DNA from: Streptomyces leeuwenhoekii | GTDB taxonomy: Bacteria; Actinomycetota; Actinomycetes; Streptomycetales; Streptomycetaceae | DNA: 64,000 nt | Direction of reading: 5' to 3' | NCBI RefSeq assembly: GCF_001013905.1 | Contig: NZ_LN831789.1 | Location: forward strand, 1 to 64,000 | Shown here: in pieces, positions 51,719 through 60,816 of the stretch | How positions within the stretch are numbered: the stretch's first letter is position 1 | Layout of the letters: the number at the start of each line of letters is the position of its first letter | Program-made: the position numbers and the translations under genes | Notes under the pieces: model-generated | Told to the model about the DNA's origin: nothing | The model's database searches: none | Seen by the model: only the letters and a program-made list of their open reading frames with translations

Positions 51719-53188
51719 ATGACCGCGCCACGCAAGCCCATGCGGAACAAGGGCGGCGGCAAGCTCAACCAAGAGCGGGCGAAGGCCGGGGTCGACACAC
51801 CCAACCCGGGACCGATCTCTGGGATTCACTCGCTCGATCCCGAGGACGGGGAGCTGTTCGAGCACGACCCCGCCGACATCGGTCCGAACCCTATGAACCA
51901 GCGTCTCGGACTGGGCAACATCGACGAACTCGTCGAGAGCGTCCGGCGACAGGGCGTTCACACGCCCGGTGCCGTCATGCACACCGACCTGTTTATGGAG
52001 ATGTACCCGGAGTGGGCGGACCTGGTGCCGCACCCCGACCGGACCTACATCCTCGGCCCCGGCCACCGTCGCCGTGAGGCCGCGCTCCAGGCTGGCAAGC
52101 CGATGCTGGTGATCCTGCGCGACAGGTGGGCCAAGGAGCGCACGGTCGAGGAGAACCTGATCAGTGAGAACAAGGATCGGGAGAACCTCACGCCCATCGA
52201 GCAGGCCCTCCAACTGGACCTGTTGCGGCGACGCGGCCTGACCGGCGAGGAGATCGCTGAGCGGGCTGGATACAGCAGCCGGGGAAGCGTCACGCGCATC
52301 CTGAATCTGCTGGCCCTCCCGCAGGAGATCCAGGACTCGATTCACGCGGGCAGCACCTCGGCCAAGGCTGGCTACACGCTGTCGACCATCAAGGACGAAC
52401 AGGACAGCAACTCCTCTGACGCCGCGCACGCTCTTCAGCTGAAGGCGTTCGGCTGGATGCAGGACGAGAAGATCACGGCGGAGGCTGCGAAGAACCGGCT
52501 CAAGATCCAGACTGTGTTTCCCGCGGGAAACACAGAGCCGGACAGTTCCGCTCCCGTCGAGGGCGCGTCGGAGACGCCAAGGGGCGACGGGGATGTTTCC
52601 CGCGGGAAACAAGACCAGGACCAGGGGACAGAGCAGGCGGAGTCCTCCGGCCAGCAGGGTGGGACATCGATCCCGCATCAGACGACGGGTGAGAGTTCCG
52701 CAGACGGCAAGCCGGCCGGTGGGACCGAGCCCGAGGAGTCGGTTGAGGAGCGGGACAGGCGCCTTGCGGCAGCCGAGTCCGCCGAGCAGCGTGACCTGGC
52801 CTGCCGACTGGTTCTCTCCGAGGAGCGGTACGCCGGTGCCGCCGACGTCACCTCGCTTCTGGTCAACGCCGTGCTCAACCCGAAGGAGTGGAAGGAGGCG
52901 GCCGTCCGCGCTCACACGTGGCTGAGGGAACTGGGGAAGGGGCCCAAGGTCGAGCGGGCGACCGCCTACTTCGATGCGGTCGCTGCTGACGGTGATGCCA
53001 ACCTGAAGCGCCGGGCCGCGTTCGCCATCGCCCTCGCCGCCAACGAGGTACGCGCCTCGCGGACCGACCGTGACTGGGACGAACGCGACCGCGCGCACCT
53101 GAAGTTCCTCATCGCCAGCAAGGTCGCCTACCAGCCGACCGAGTACGAGCAGGAACTGCTTGGCCTCTCCTCCCAGGAGGCGAAGTGA
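51719..53188 (+). CDS. parB: ParB-family partition protein (489 aa)
   Basis: The N-terminal ParB/Spo0J nuclease-like domain has GHRRREAALQAGKPMLVI preceded by a long acidic region (DPADIGPNPMNQRLGLGNID). The central region has RENLTPIEQALQLDLLRRRG, then the HTH LTGEEIAERAGYSSRGSVTRIL. The C-terminal ~130 residues form a separate helical domain. The ATG at 51719 has GGAGG right upstream. The coding region itself contains two parS palindromes, read as VFPAGNT and VSRGKQ in a Ser/Glu-rich linker (residues ~265-300). It overlaps parA (GTGA). Gene order parB-parA is reversed from the common parA-parB. Confidence 0.92.
   Translation: MTAPRKPMRNKGGGKLNQERAKAGVDTPNPGPISGIHSLDPEDGELFEHDPADIGPNPMNQRLGLGNIDELVESVRRQGVHTPGAVMHTDLFMEMYPEWADLVPHPDRTYILGPGHRRREAALQAGKPMLVILRDRWAKERTVEENLISENKDRENLTPIEQALQLDLLRRRGLTGEEIAERAGYSSRGSVTRILNLLALPQEIQDSIHAGSTSAKAGYTLSTIKDEQDSNSSDAAHALQLKAFGWMQDEKITAEAAKNRLKIQTVFPAGNTEPDSSAPVEGASETPRGDGDVSRGKQDQDQGTEQAESSGQQGGTSIPHQTTGESSADGKPAGGTEPEESVEERDRRLAAAESAEQRDLACRLVLSEERYAGAADVTSLLVNAVLNPKEWKEAAVRAHTWLRELGKGPKVERATAYFDAVAADGDANLKRRAAFAIALAANEVRASRTDRDWDERDRAHLKFLIASKVAYQPTEYEQELLGLSSQEAK
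52516..52531. promoter_or_regulatory. parS site 3 (inside parB)
   Basis: Perfect GTTTCCCGCGGGAAAC within the parB linker codons, extended to GTG...CAC. Confidence 0.85.
52595..52610. promoter_or_regulatory. parS site 4 (inside parB)
   Basis: Same 16-bp palindrome, 79 bp after site 3 and in a different reading frame of parB. Its presence is therefore not explained by one repeated peptide. Confidence 0.85.
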
Positions 53189-54135
53189 ACACCGTCAGCC
53201 CCGGCTCTCCGGAGACTTCTATGACCAGCAGCACCGCAGCGCGCGCCAGAGCGCGTGTCCTCGACAAGACCCGGGTCCTCGTCTTCGCCCTCAAGGCGGG
53301 CGGCACCGCCAAGACGAGCTCCTGCACCAGCCTCGCCACGATCATCGCGCAGCGTGGGTATCGGGTCCTCGTCATCGACCTGGACCCGCAGTGCAACAGC
53401 AGCCAGGTCCTGGGCTACAGCACGTTCCGGGACGGGCAGCTCGGGATCACGGACGTCATGAAGGAACAGGCCGAGCTGAAGGACGTTGTCGTCCAGGCCC
53501 GGTACCAGGTCGACGAGATCGACCCGGAGGACCCGGACGCCGCGTACGAGCTGATCGAGAACCTCTTCATCGTCCCCGGCAACATCGACGACCCGGACAT
53601 CGACGAAGCCGAGCGGCTCCTCAACGACCACCGCAACGCCGACTCGTACTGGATCCGCGACGGCCTGGCCGCGATGGACGGCGAGTGGGACGCCGTCCTG
53701 ATCGACTGCCCGGCCACCTACGGGCGCACCACCGTCACCGCGTTCATCGCCCTGGACAAGGCTGTCGACGGGGAGGTCCTCCCGCCGGTGCTGTGCACCT
53801 TCAAGGAGGCCGGCGCCCTCGTGCGCCTGGAGAAGAAGCTCCACGAGATCCGTACTCAGCGGAAGTACATCACCAAGGGCATCGCTCCCGAGGTGAAGCG
53901 GATCCTCGCCTGCGCCGCGCCGAACTCCTCGTACGGCACCAAGGAGCACTTCAAGACGCTCGCGGAACTCGAGGACGCCTACGGCGAGGTCCTGCTCCCC
54001 CTCGTGCACTGGTCCGGCGAGATGCCGAAGATCTACCGGGACGACTGCCCAGTCCCGATCTTCGCGCCGAACAGCATGCCCGCCCAGGAGTACAACAAGG
54101 TCGCCACCGCACTCGGCTTCGAGCGCCGGACCTGA
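53185..54135 (+). CDS. parA: ParA-family partition ATPase (316 aa)
   Basis: Deviant Walker A KAGGTAKTS (37-45), motif VLVIDLDPQCNSS and Walker B-like WDAVLIDCPATYG. A characteristic ParA fold follows to the C-terminal PAQEYNKVATALGFERR. It drives ParB-parS complexes apart on the nucleoid. The GTG at 53185 overlaps the parB stop, with AGGAGG (53175-53180) upstream; an ATG at residue 13 is an alternative start. The insert after residue ~85 (VDEIDPEDPDAAYELIENLF) is acidic. Confidence 0.92.
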   Translation: MNTVSPGSPETSMTSSTAARARARVLDKTRVLVFALKAGGTAKTSSCTSLATIIAQRGYRVLVIDLDPQCNSSQVLGYSTFRDGQLGITDVMKEQAELKDVVVQARYQVDEIDPEDPDAAYELIENLFIVPGNIDDPDIDEAERLLNDHRNADSYWIRDGLAAMDGEWDAVLIDCPATYGRTTVTAFIALDKAVDGEVLPPVLCTFKEAGALVRLEKKLHEIRTQRKYITKGIAPEVKRILACAAPNSSYGTKEHFKTLAELEDAYGEVLLPLVHWSGEMPKIYRDDCPVPIFAPNSMPAQEYNKVATALGFERRT

Positions 54136-54136
54136 C

Positions 54137-54152
54137 GTTTCCCGCGGGAAAC
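54137..54152. promoter_or_regulatory. parS site 5
   Basis: GTTTCCCGCGGGAAAC beginning two bases after the parA stop codon, before the operon terminator. Confidence 0.85.
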
Positions 54153-54175
54153 ACAAGGAGTCCAGAACGCAGAAA

Positions 54176-54208
54176 GGGCCCGGCCCCCAACTCGCGGGGG
54201 CCGGGCCC
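54176..54208 (+). terminator. parBA terminator
   Basis: Perfect 13-bp stem (GGGCCCGGCCCCC / GGGGGCCGGGCCC, 7-base loop) inside an outer CCAGAACG/CGTTCTGG stem. Confidence 0.85.
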
Positions 54209-54303
54209 ACGTTCTGGCCGGGTGCCCAGAACACTTCGACGGGGTGCGTCGTGCCGCCGTCGCCCTCGCTGGTCACGAGGCCGTACAGAGCAGTAGACAT
54301 GCG

Positions 54304-54462
54304 CTCGCTCAGGTGCTGGTGTCCACCGCCTTCAGGACGCGCGGGAGATGGACGTGGAGGTGTTCGACGTCGACCTGGCGGCCGCAGGCGCGCAGTTCAC
54401 GGGCCAGGAGTTCGGCGAGTCCTGCTGCCCTGTGCCTGCCGCCTGTTCTCTCGCCTCTGCCG
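54304..54462 (-). pseudogene. C-terminal gene remnant
   Basis: The minus-strand frame encodes AAGLAELLARELRACGRQVD, then VEHLHVHLPRVLKAVDTST and a stop; an in-frame stop upstream (near 54480) leaves no start. The composition is protein-like, so it is probably the tail of a lost gene. The rest of 54209-54581 shows nothing else. Confidence 0.35.
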
Positions 54463-54581
54463 AACTGTTGCTCTCGGCGTCAATCGATCACGGCTCAGCG
54501 GCTGCCCCCTGTGCCAGCGGACGTTCCTGGACACCGGTTGTCGGAGGTTACGTCTAGGTTGATCCGCAAGATCACTGGCGG

Positions 54582-55697
54582 GTGGCGTCAGGGGTATTCG
54601 GAGCGATCGTGGGGGTTGCCGTGCATTGGTGGAACAGGAAGTCCGGGGAGCGGGCGGAGTGGCTGCTTGAGCCATTGGTGAAGGTAGGGCCGTTGCGGTT
54701 CGGGATGAACCCGGACGAGGTGGCATCGGCCCTGGACGGAGCGGTTTCCCACGTCTCGCAGGGGTTGGGCAGCGGCATCGGCTGGGGCTATTACACGGAC
54801 TGGGGTGTGACCGCGGTCTACGGCGAGGACAACGGCTTGGTCGCCGTAGCGATCGATGCGATGGATGGGCCGCTGGTGCGCCTGCGGGACATCGACCTCA
54901 TAGCCCGGGTGCCGTCCGAGGTACGCGCAGACATTCAGGACCTCGCACTCCGGGAGGGGCTTTCCGTGCGAGTGAACTGGAGCGGTGATCCGGAAGTCGA
55001 GGCATGGGGGGTCTCTATGGGCGCCGCACAGGAGCAGGGGCTGACGCCCGAGGGGTACACACAGCGGCTGGACACGATGATCACCAACGCGCTGCTGGTT
55101 GGTCCGGAGCTGGCGAAGAACCCGTTCGAGTCCGAGCCGGTCATCCGCTGGCGCGACGTCCGTGACGAGCCGCCGAACGTGGGGGCGTGGCCAGTAAGGG
55201 CTGAGCAGCAGCGACAGCACTGGGGCTGGACACCGTTGGAGAGCGTCGGTCCGCTCAGGTTCGGTATGAAGCCGCAGGAGGTGGCTGCTGCACTGGGCGA
55301 GGAGCCGACCACCCGCCATGGCCGGTATCCCTTCGGAACGTCGTGGGAAGGCCTGGGGCAGTGGATCTTGGGCGAGGACCGCTTCGACCGCGTAGGCGTG
55401 ACCGCTCACTACTCCAGTGGCTATAACTGGCCCCCTACTCTCGGCGCTGTCACCATTCACGGTCGGACTGGGCCTCAGGTCGAGTTCGAGGGCATCCGAC
55501 TGATCGGCATGACGGTCTCGGCCGTTGACGCAGCCCTGATCCAGCACATCGAAGAGCGAGATCTGGGCCTGGTGATCGGCTGCGGCGGCGATCTCGGGGT
55601 GGACGGTCCCAACATGTACGTACGAGCCAGCAGAGCCGGGGACACCGTGGTGAGCGAGGCCCGGTTCTGCCAAGTGGACTGGGAGGACCACGGCTGA
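54582..55697 (+). CDS. Hypothetical protein with internal duplication (371 aa)
   Basis: Two homologous halves start with VGPLRFGMNPDEVASALDG (residue ~35) and VGPLRFGMKPQEVAAALGE (~222). Each is followed by a G-rich segment and a VTAVYGEDNGLVAVAI / VTAHYSSGYNWPP strand. The N-terminal ~15 residues are hydrophobic. No enzymatic motif is seen. GTG at 54582 lacks a good ribosome site, so the start could lie later. It resembles immunity- or binding-type beta proteins only in general style. Family not recognised. Confidence 0.65.
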   Translation: MASGVFGAIVGVAVHWWNRKSGERAEWLLEPLVKVGPLRFGMNPDEVASALDGAVSHVSQGLGSGIGWGYYTDWGVTAVYGEDNGLVAVAIDAMDGPLVRLRDIDLIARVPSEVRADIQDLALREGLSVRVNWSGDPEVEAWGVSMGAAQEQGLTPEGYTQRLDTMITNALLVGPELAKNPFESEPVIRWRDVRDEPPNVGAWPVRAEQQRQHWGWTPLESVGPLRFGMKPQEVAAALGEEPTTRHGRYPFGTSWEGLGQWILGEDRFDRVGVTAHYSSGYNWPPTLGAVTIHGRTGPQVEFEGIRLIGMTVSAVDAALIQHIEERDLGLVIGCGGDLGVDGPNMYVRASRAGDTVVSEARFCQVDWEDHG

Positions 55698-55833
55698 TCC
55701 ACGAGGCACCTCGATCGCTCCGCGGTGTACCGCATCGTGCTCCTGGTCTCACGCTTCTACCTCACAGCTTGGGTGCCGGCACAGCCGCCTACTGGGTTGA
55801 GCGTGCCGGGGGTGTAACACCTCGCTATGCGCA

Positions 55834-56096
55834 TTAGGGAGTGCGGATCGGCAGGCTCCGGACAGGGCTGCGTTGGGTGTTGGTGGTGCGCCGGTCCAGT
55901 TCGGTGCGGAGTTCGTGGATGACCTGGGCATAGACGGCGACCTGCTCGCGGAGCCGGTCGTTGTCCTTCCGCAGCGCGCGGCTGGCGGCTTCGGCTTCGA
56001 TAGCGCGGGCGTGCAGTTGCTGGAACGCAGGCGGGATCCCGTTCGCTTCGGACTTTCGGCGTGCGAATTCTTCCTTATCCAGTTTCACGACATGGG
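55834..56096 (-). pseudogene. TnpC-like fragment, inverted
   Basis: The minus-strand frame encodes LDKEEFARRKSEANGIPPA, then RALRKDNDRLREQVAVYAQV and a short end. Its helical layout is like the C-terminal part of the TnpC-type gene at 57764. It lies head-to-head against the truncated recombinase, which suggests a rearranged element. Confidence 0.4.
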
Positions 56097-57777
56097 GCGC
56101 CAGGTCCGCCTGGAGGTGCAGTTCGGACTGCAGCGCCGAGCCGAGATCGGAAACCGGCACACGGCCCCGCGCACAGTGACCCGCGCGCTGAGTTGGATCC
56201 GCGAATCGGGCGTGCGCAGCCTGATGGACTGGGACGAGACGCAGTGGCTGGCGTTCTGCCGCGTCGCGCGCAAGGGCTACAAGTCGCTGTCCTACGCCTT
56301 CATCCGCGACACTCGGTTCGAGCTGCAGCGGCTGCTGATCGCCGATGACCCGTGGGCCGACCAGTTCCCGCGTGACAGCTGGGACCTGCGGCTGCTCGAC
56401 CTGGCCAACGAGGACTGTTGCCGCCTGCACTTCGGCGGCATCCCCCAGCCCTGGCTGCGGGCTCTAACCAAGCGCTGGGCCCGCTGGCGGCTGACCCGCG
56501 GCAGCAGCCCGGCCGGCCTGACTCTGAGCGTCCAGTCCGTCACCCGCCTGGCCTGCCACTTCGCCGAGATCGACGGCGTCGACGCTGGACCCGCGGCGCT
56601 CGACCGGGCCCGCATCGAGACCTGGCTGGCCGCCCTGCAGACTGACGTCCCCAGCGCCCACACCCGTTCGCGCACCATCAACTGCGTCGGGGTCTTCCTG
56701 CGCGACGTCCACCGCTACGAGTGGCAACCCGAGCTGGCCCGCAGCGCGTTCATCTACGACGACGCCCCCAAGCCGCGCGCGCTGAAGCCGCGGTTCATCC
56801 CCGAGCACCTCATGCGGCAACTGGAGGCTCCTGCGGCCGTCGCGCAGTTCCCGTCCGACGACGGACGGGTGCTGCTGAAGATCCTCATGGCCTGCGGCCT
56901 ACGCACGAAGGACGCCCGGTGGCTGCCCTTCGACTGCGTCGTCCGGAACGCTGAGAACAACCCCTACCTGGCCTGGCTCAACCGCAAGATCCACGACCGC
57001 CCGGCGTTCTTCCCTCTGAGCGAGGAACTCGCGGCCGAGATCGGCCGCCAGCAGCAGGCCGTCCTCGAACGCTTCCCCCAAGGGTGCAGGTGGCTCGTCC
57101 CCGCCTCGCTGAAGAACGTCGACGGCAGCAAGCCGGTCAGCGACCGCCGCATGCGCGACCACCTGGCGATCTGGCTGGAGCGGCTCAGCCTCACCGACGA
57201 ACACGGCAGTCCGGTGAAGGTGACCTTCCACCAGTTCCGGCATACTCTGGCCACCCGGATGATCAACGCCGACGTCCCGCAGCCCGTGATCCAGACCTTG
57301 CTCGATCACATGTCGCTGGCCATGACCGCCGTCTACGCCAAGCTCCACGACAAGACGCTGCGGCGGCACTGGGAGAACGCCCTCAAGGTCAACCACGAGG
57401 GGCAGAAGGCCGAGCTCGCCGCCGACCACCCGCTCGCCGGGGCGGCTTGGGCGAAGATGAGCCTGGTCCGCGCGAAGGTGACACTGCCCAATGGCTACTG
57501 CGGCGCCCCGGTGCAGACCGACTGCGAGTACGCCAACCCCTGCCTGGACTGCCGGTTCTTCATCACCACCGGCGACTTCCTCCAGCAGCACCGCCAGCAG
57601 CGGCAGGAGACCAGCGAACTCATCGCCCAGGCCGAGCAGGCCGGGCTCGCCCGAGTCGCGGAGAAGAACCGCCGCACCCTCGGCAAGCTCGACACGATCA
57701 TCAGTGCTCTCGAAGAGACCGCCGAGAACCAGATCGTCGTCGGCGGCCACGTGGAGGATGTCGATGCCGCCAGCTGA
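56091..57777 (+). CDS. Tyrosine recombinase, Tn554 TnpB-like, probably 5'-truncated (562 aa)
   Basis: A core-binding region (~130-250) is followed by the catalytic domain: first Arg in ACGLRTKDARWLP, HQFRHTLATRM (HxxR), LLDHMS (His) and the nucleophile in AVYAKLH. The C-terminal segment has a cysteine motif DCEYANPCLDCRF and a coiled coil, typical of TnpB-type recombinases of Tn554-like elements. No ribosome site precedes the ATG at 56091 and the usual first ~80 residues are missing, so it may be inactive. Its stop overlaps the TnpC-like gene. Confidence 0.78.
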
Positions 57778-58291
57778 CAACACCGCCGCTCTGGCCGAGG
57801 CCACCCGACGCCGCAGCCGGCGCGCCCGAACCAACGCCGAGAGAGCCATCGCAGTGGCCCAGCGCACCGGCAACCACACCAGCTTCGCGGCGATCGCGAA
57901 GGTAGCGGGTGTTTCAAGGTCCTGGCTCTACACGCAGCAAGATCTCGTCACGGCCATCCGACAGTTGCAGAACCGCCAGCCCTCCAGCCACCGGACCGGC
58001 TCGCAGCCCGCCTCGATCGCATCCATCCAGCGACGCCTGGACGTCGCACTCGCGCGGATCAAGCAGCTACGGACTGAGAACAGCGACCTCGCCGCCCGCC
58101 TGGAAATGGCGTACGGGGAGATCCGCAGATTGCGCGGCATCTCCCACTCCGGCGGGCTCGAGCCTGAGAAACAAGAGAACAACGTCCCTTCCTGCGCGCC
58201 TCGCACCACAGCCAAAAAACGACTGCCCACCGGCGCAGGACACCAGCCTGATGGGTATATGCCAGGTTCGGACGGGACTCCTGTCGAGTGA
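57764..58291 (+). CDS. TnpC-like transposition helper, DUF6262-type (175 aa)
   Basis: The N-terminal part holds an HTH (HTSFAAIAKVAGVSRSWLYT). The C-terminal half is a coiled coil (IQRRLDVALARIKQLRTENS) with a Pro/Lys tail. Tn554-type elements carry such a third gene, tnpC, that guides the recombinases. The ATG at 57764 has GGAGG (57753-57757) six bases upstream and overlaps the recombinase end. The upstream ATG at 57758 is too close to the ribosome site. A first recombinase (TnpA) is not present. Confidence 0.7.
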   Translation: MPPADNTAALAEATRRRSRRARTNAERAIAVAQRTGNHTSFAAIAKVAGVSRSWLYTQQDLVTAIRQLQNRQPSSHRTGSQPASIASIQRRLDVALARIKQLRTENSDLAARLEMAYGEIRRLRGISHSGGLEPEKQENNVPSCAPRTTAKKRLPTGAGHQPDGYMPGSDGTPVE

Positions 58292-58349
58292 CCGGCCGTG
58301 GTGCATGGATAAATGACGGCAGTTGTGCGTGGGGAGGGAGACGTCTCAG

Positions 58350-59495
58350 GTGGATACGCCAGACTTAGTCTCGGAGGTCCTGCAAGTCTTGGCCCAGGGG
58401 GCCGGCGGTGCCGCGGGTGGCATGGCGGCGGAGACATTGATCGCAGCGCTCCGGGAACGGCTGAGAGGCACAGAGGACGACCTTGCTGCGTTGGATACGT
58501 TTCTGGCGAACCCGGGCGATGCGGCGGGCGCGACGGCGGTGCGGGCGATCCTGGAGCGGCAGGTGGCCACCGACCCCGGCTTCGGCCAGCATCTGAAAGC
58601 CCTCGCCGAGGCCGCCGCCGAGCGGCCGCCTCGAACGATCACGGGCAGTGTGGTGATCGATGGCGGTGCCAAGGTCAGCCGGAACCAGATTTCACTGGGG
58701 CCACTGACCGTCAACAACAACCGGCAGGGCCGCTGGCTCCTCGCCGTGCTCGCCGTTGCTCTCATGATTCTGGTTGCCTTGGCTGGATACGGCGGTGCCC
58801 GAGTGTTCATCGACGAGGGCCAGGGGGCAGGGCCGGGCACCTCGGGCCACGGGGGTTCGAAGACGCCCGTCGCCACACCCGTCGCTGATCCGTTGCCTCC
58901 CACCCAGAAAACAGCCGACGCGATCCTCCCCGACCGGGCAGCCCTGGAAGGAACGTCCTTCGAGAGCTCTCCCGGCGATCCCTTTCCCGACGGCGAGCGG
59001 AGCGGCTACGAGTTCACGATCTGCGGCGACTACCCCAAACCCTGCGGGAAACGCGTACGAGCTGGGGCCACAGCGGGCTACGCCCCCAACTATCTCTCGG
59101 AAGAGACGGGGTGGCATGCCGAGCTCCAGGTGCTGGCCCATGCGTCCGAGGGCGACGCCGAGCGTACCTTTGACGCGCTGAAGGACGCCTTCGGGGACGA
59201 CACCTCGACGGACATCAAGCCCGACTCCTCGGCATACACCCCGCCGGAAAAGGCGCAACTCGGCGATGAGCTCGCTAGCTTCAGGACCTTCTACGAGGGA
59301 CAGGATCTCGGGATCATGTGCATGATACGCCGCGGACCGTACATTGCCCTGATCGCGCAAGAGAAGGACGGCTGGGAAGCGGTCATGGACAACAACATGC
59401 AAACACAGCTCAACACCCTGTTGCTGCGCCGCATGAATGAGGCGTTGTCCGGTGATAAGCCGCACGCGGCATTGCGCGACATCCAGAGCGCCTGA
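58350..59495 (+). CDS. Single-pass membrane protein (381 aa)
   Basis: Cytoplasmic N-terminal ~125 residues with an amphipathic Gly/Ala segment (QGAGGAAGGMAAETLI) and a NN-rich strand are followed by one strong membrane helix WLLAVLAVALMILVALAGYG. A long extracellular domain has paired cysteines near CGDYPKPCGKR and a fold reminiscent of secreted lipoprotein-like sensors. The N-terminal domain resembles short adaptor regions seen in some conflict systems, but I cannot name a family. The GTG at 58350 follows GGAGGGAG; earlier starts are possible. Confidence 0.65.
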   Translation: MDTPDLVSEVLQVLAQGAGGAAGGMAAETLIAALRERLRGTEDDLAALDTFLANPGDAAGATAVRAILERQVATDPGFGQHLKALAEAAAERPPRTITGSVVIDGGAKVSRNQISLGPLTVNNNRQGRWLLAVLAVALMILVALAGYGGARVFIDEGQGAGPGTSGHGGSKTPVATPVADPLPPTQKTADAILPDRAALEGTSFESSPGDPFPDGERSGYEFTICGDYPKPCGKRVRAGATAGYAPNYLSEETGWHAELQVLAHASEGDAERTFDALKDAFGDDTSTDIKPDSSAYTPPEKAQLGDELASFRTFYEGQDLGIMCMIRRGPYIALIAQEKDGWEAVMDNNMQTQLNTLLLRRMNEALSGDKPHAALRDIQSA

Positions 59496-59920
59496 GCAGG
59501 TCCGGGGTCGGCGCGGTGGCTACCGCGCCCTGCCCCGGACGTACCAACTGCCGTCCCTCCCGCCGGTGCCGGACACGCGCTCAACGACCGACCGTGATCA
59601 GAACTACAGCTGCCGTGTCAGATCCGGTCCAGCCAAGCAAGTGTCGCCAACAACGGTCTTACGTCCGCCGTCCCGGCAGGGGTCGGACCCGCTGCGGCAG
59701 TGTCGCCTACGTGACAGTCGACGACCCAGCCCGCAGCCGGTCAGCGACGTCCTCACCCACATCTGCACCCTCATCGAAGCCCACGGCTCTGAACCGTGGG
59801 ACAGCGTCAATCTCGACGTCTGCCGAACGCAGAGGGAGGGAGCAAGGCCGCTCCCTCCCTCTGCCGCGTGGAGGACATGTCCGCCAAGCAACCAACCTGG
59901 TCAGGCCGGTAAGCGCCTCT
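59496..59920. other. Intergenic region
   Basis: No convincing gene on either strand. Confidence 0.4.
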
Positions 59921-60052
59921 TCATCTGGCCATAAACCATGTCCGGGGCCTGTTCTCGATCGTCTTGGCCCCGGCGAGGAGGCAGGCGGCGTGCGGCTGCT
60001 TGACGCTGATGCCGCGGATCCAGTCGGCCGCCGGCGGAAGGGTCGCGCTCAT
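59921..60052 (-). pseudogene. Truncated ASCH-domain gene (43 aa)
   Basis: Overlaps the GGDEF gene stop as ATGA. Encodes ADWIRGISVKQPHAACLLAG, then AKTIENRPRTW and a stop after 43 residues. This is the conserved beginning of ASCH-fold RNA-binding proteins (the ISVKQPWA...GxKTIENRP pattern), lacking the remaining ~80-100 residues. The intact start and coupling suggest it was the last gene of this operon and lost its 3' part. Confidence 0.65.
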
Positions 60053-60726
60053 GCCGCTCGCCCCCATACGGCCGTGCCCGGCCTGCCCGCGCGGCGCCCG
60101 TTGACGGTCGGCGTGGCGGCGTGCGCGGCGGTCGCCAGCATCGCCTTCCCGGAGTGCTTCCCGTGGTACAGGGCTGCGTCGGCCGCCCTCTGCAGGCGCG
60201 TCAGGTCGCGTGCGCCGATCACGTCCGGGGTCGCGGCGCCGACCGAGGCGGCGACGTCGACCGTGCGGCCGTCGTCCAGGGTGACCGGGGTGTGCAGCAT
60301 CCGGACCAGCTGCTCCAGGCGCTGCTCCCGGCGTTCGGCGGGCAGCTCCAGGACCACGGCGAACTCATCGCCTCCGAGCCGGCCGACCGCGGCGCGCGGG
60401 CCCGCCCAGGCCGTGAGCCGGGCCGCGATCGACGCGAGGACGGTGTCTCCCGCCGCGTGCCCGAGGCCGTCGTTGATCTCCTTGAACCTGTCGGCGTCGA
60501 CCATGACCACGGTCGTGTCGTCGCCGTGGCGGGCCAGGAGCCGGCGGGCACGAGCGGTGTAGGAGTCGCGGCGCATCAGGCCGGTCAGCGGGTCCTTGCG
60601 CGTCGCGGCGAGCTGCTTGTGCAGCGCGGCGGCGTGGATCGCCCAGCCGGTCAGCGGCAGGGCGGCACTGGTGATCAGGAGGGTGCGCGAGCCGATCCGG
60701 CCCTGCGCACGCAGAACGGAGTCCAT
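60049..60726 (-). CDS. GGDEF-domain diguanylate cyclase-like protein (225 aa)
   Basis: A short hydrophobic N-terminal segment (TLLITSAALPLTGWAIHAAAL) is followed by a full GGDEF domain: DPLTGLMRRDSYTARARRLL, MVDADRFKEINDGLGHAAGD and the intact active-site motif GGDEF (118-122). The predicted reaction is 2 GTP to cyclic di-GMP, a regulator of development in Streptomyces. No inhibitory RxxD motif was seen five residues upstream. The ATG at 60726 has GGAGATCC upstream. It is part of a minus-strand operon coming from beyond the right edge. Confidence 0.85.
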   Translation of the reverse strand: MDSVLRAQGRIGSRTLLITSAALPLTGWAIHAAALHKQLAATRKDPLTGLMRRDSYTARARRLLARHGDDTTVVMVDADRFKEINDGLGHAAGDTVLASIAARLTAWAGPRAAVGRLGGDEFAVVLELPAERREQRLEQLVRMLHTPVTLDDGRTVDVAASVGAATPDVIGARDLTRLQRAADAALYHGKHSGKAMLATAAHAATPTVNGRRAGRPGTAVWGRAA

Positions 60727-60816
60727 ACTGAGGATCTCCCTCTCGTCTCGTACGGGGTGGGTGGGCCCGGGGCAGCCGTCGAAGCCGCCAAGCACAGCGG
60801 CTGTCCCGGGGCAGAG

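Noticed and set aside
53128..54300. 390-codon minus-strand frame
   Set aside because: Antisense to parA; no independent evidence.
59041..59060. TGCGGGAAACGCG as a sixth parS
   Set aside because: Only the right half resembles parS; the left half does not match, and it lies inside a coding region.
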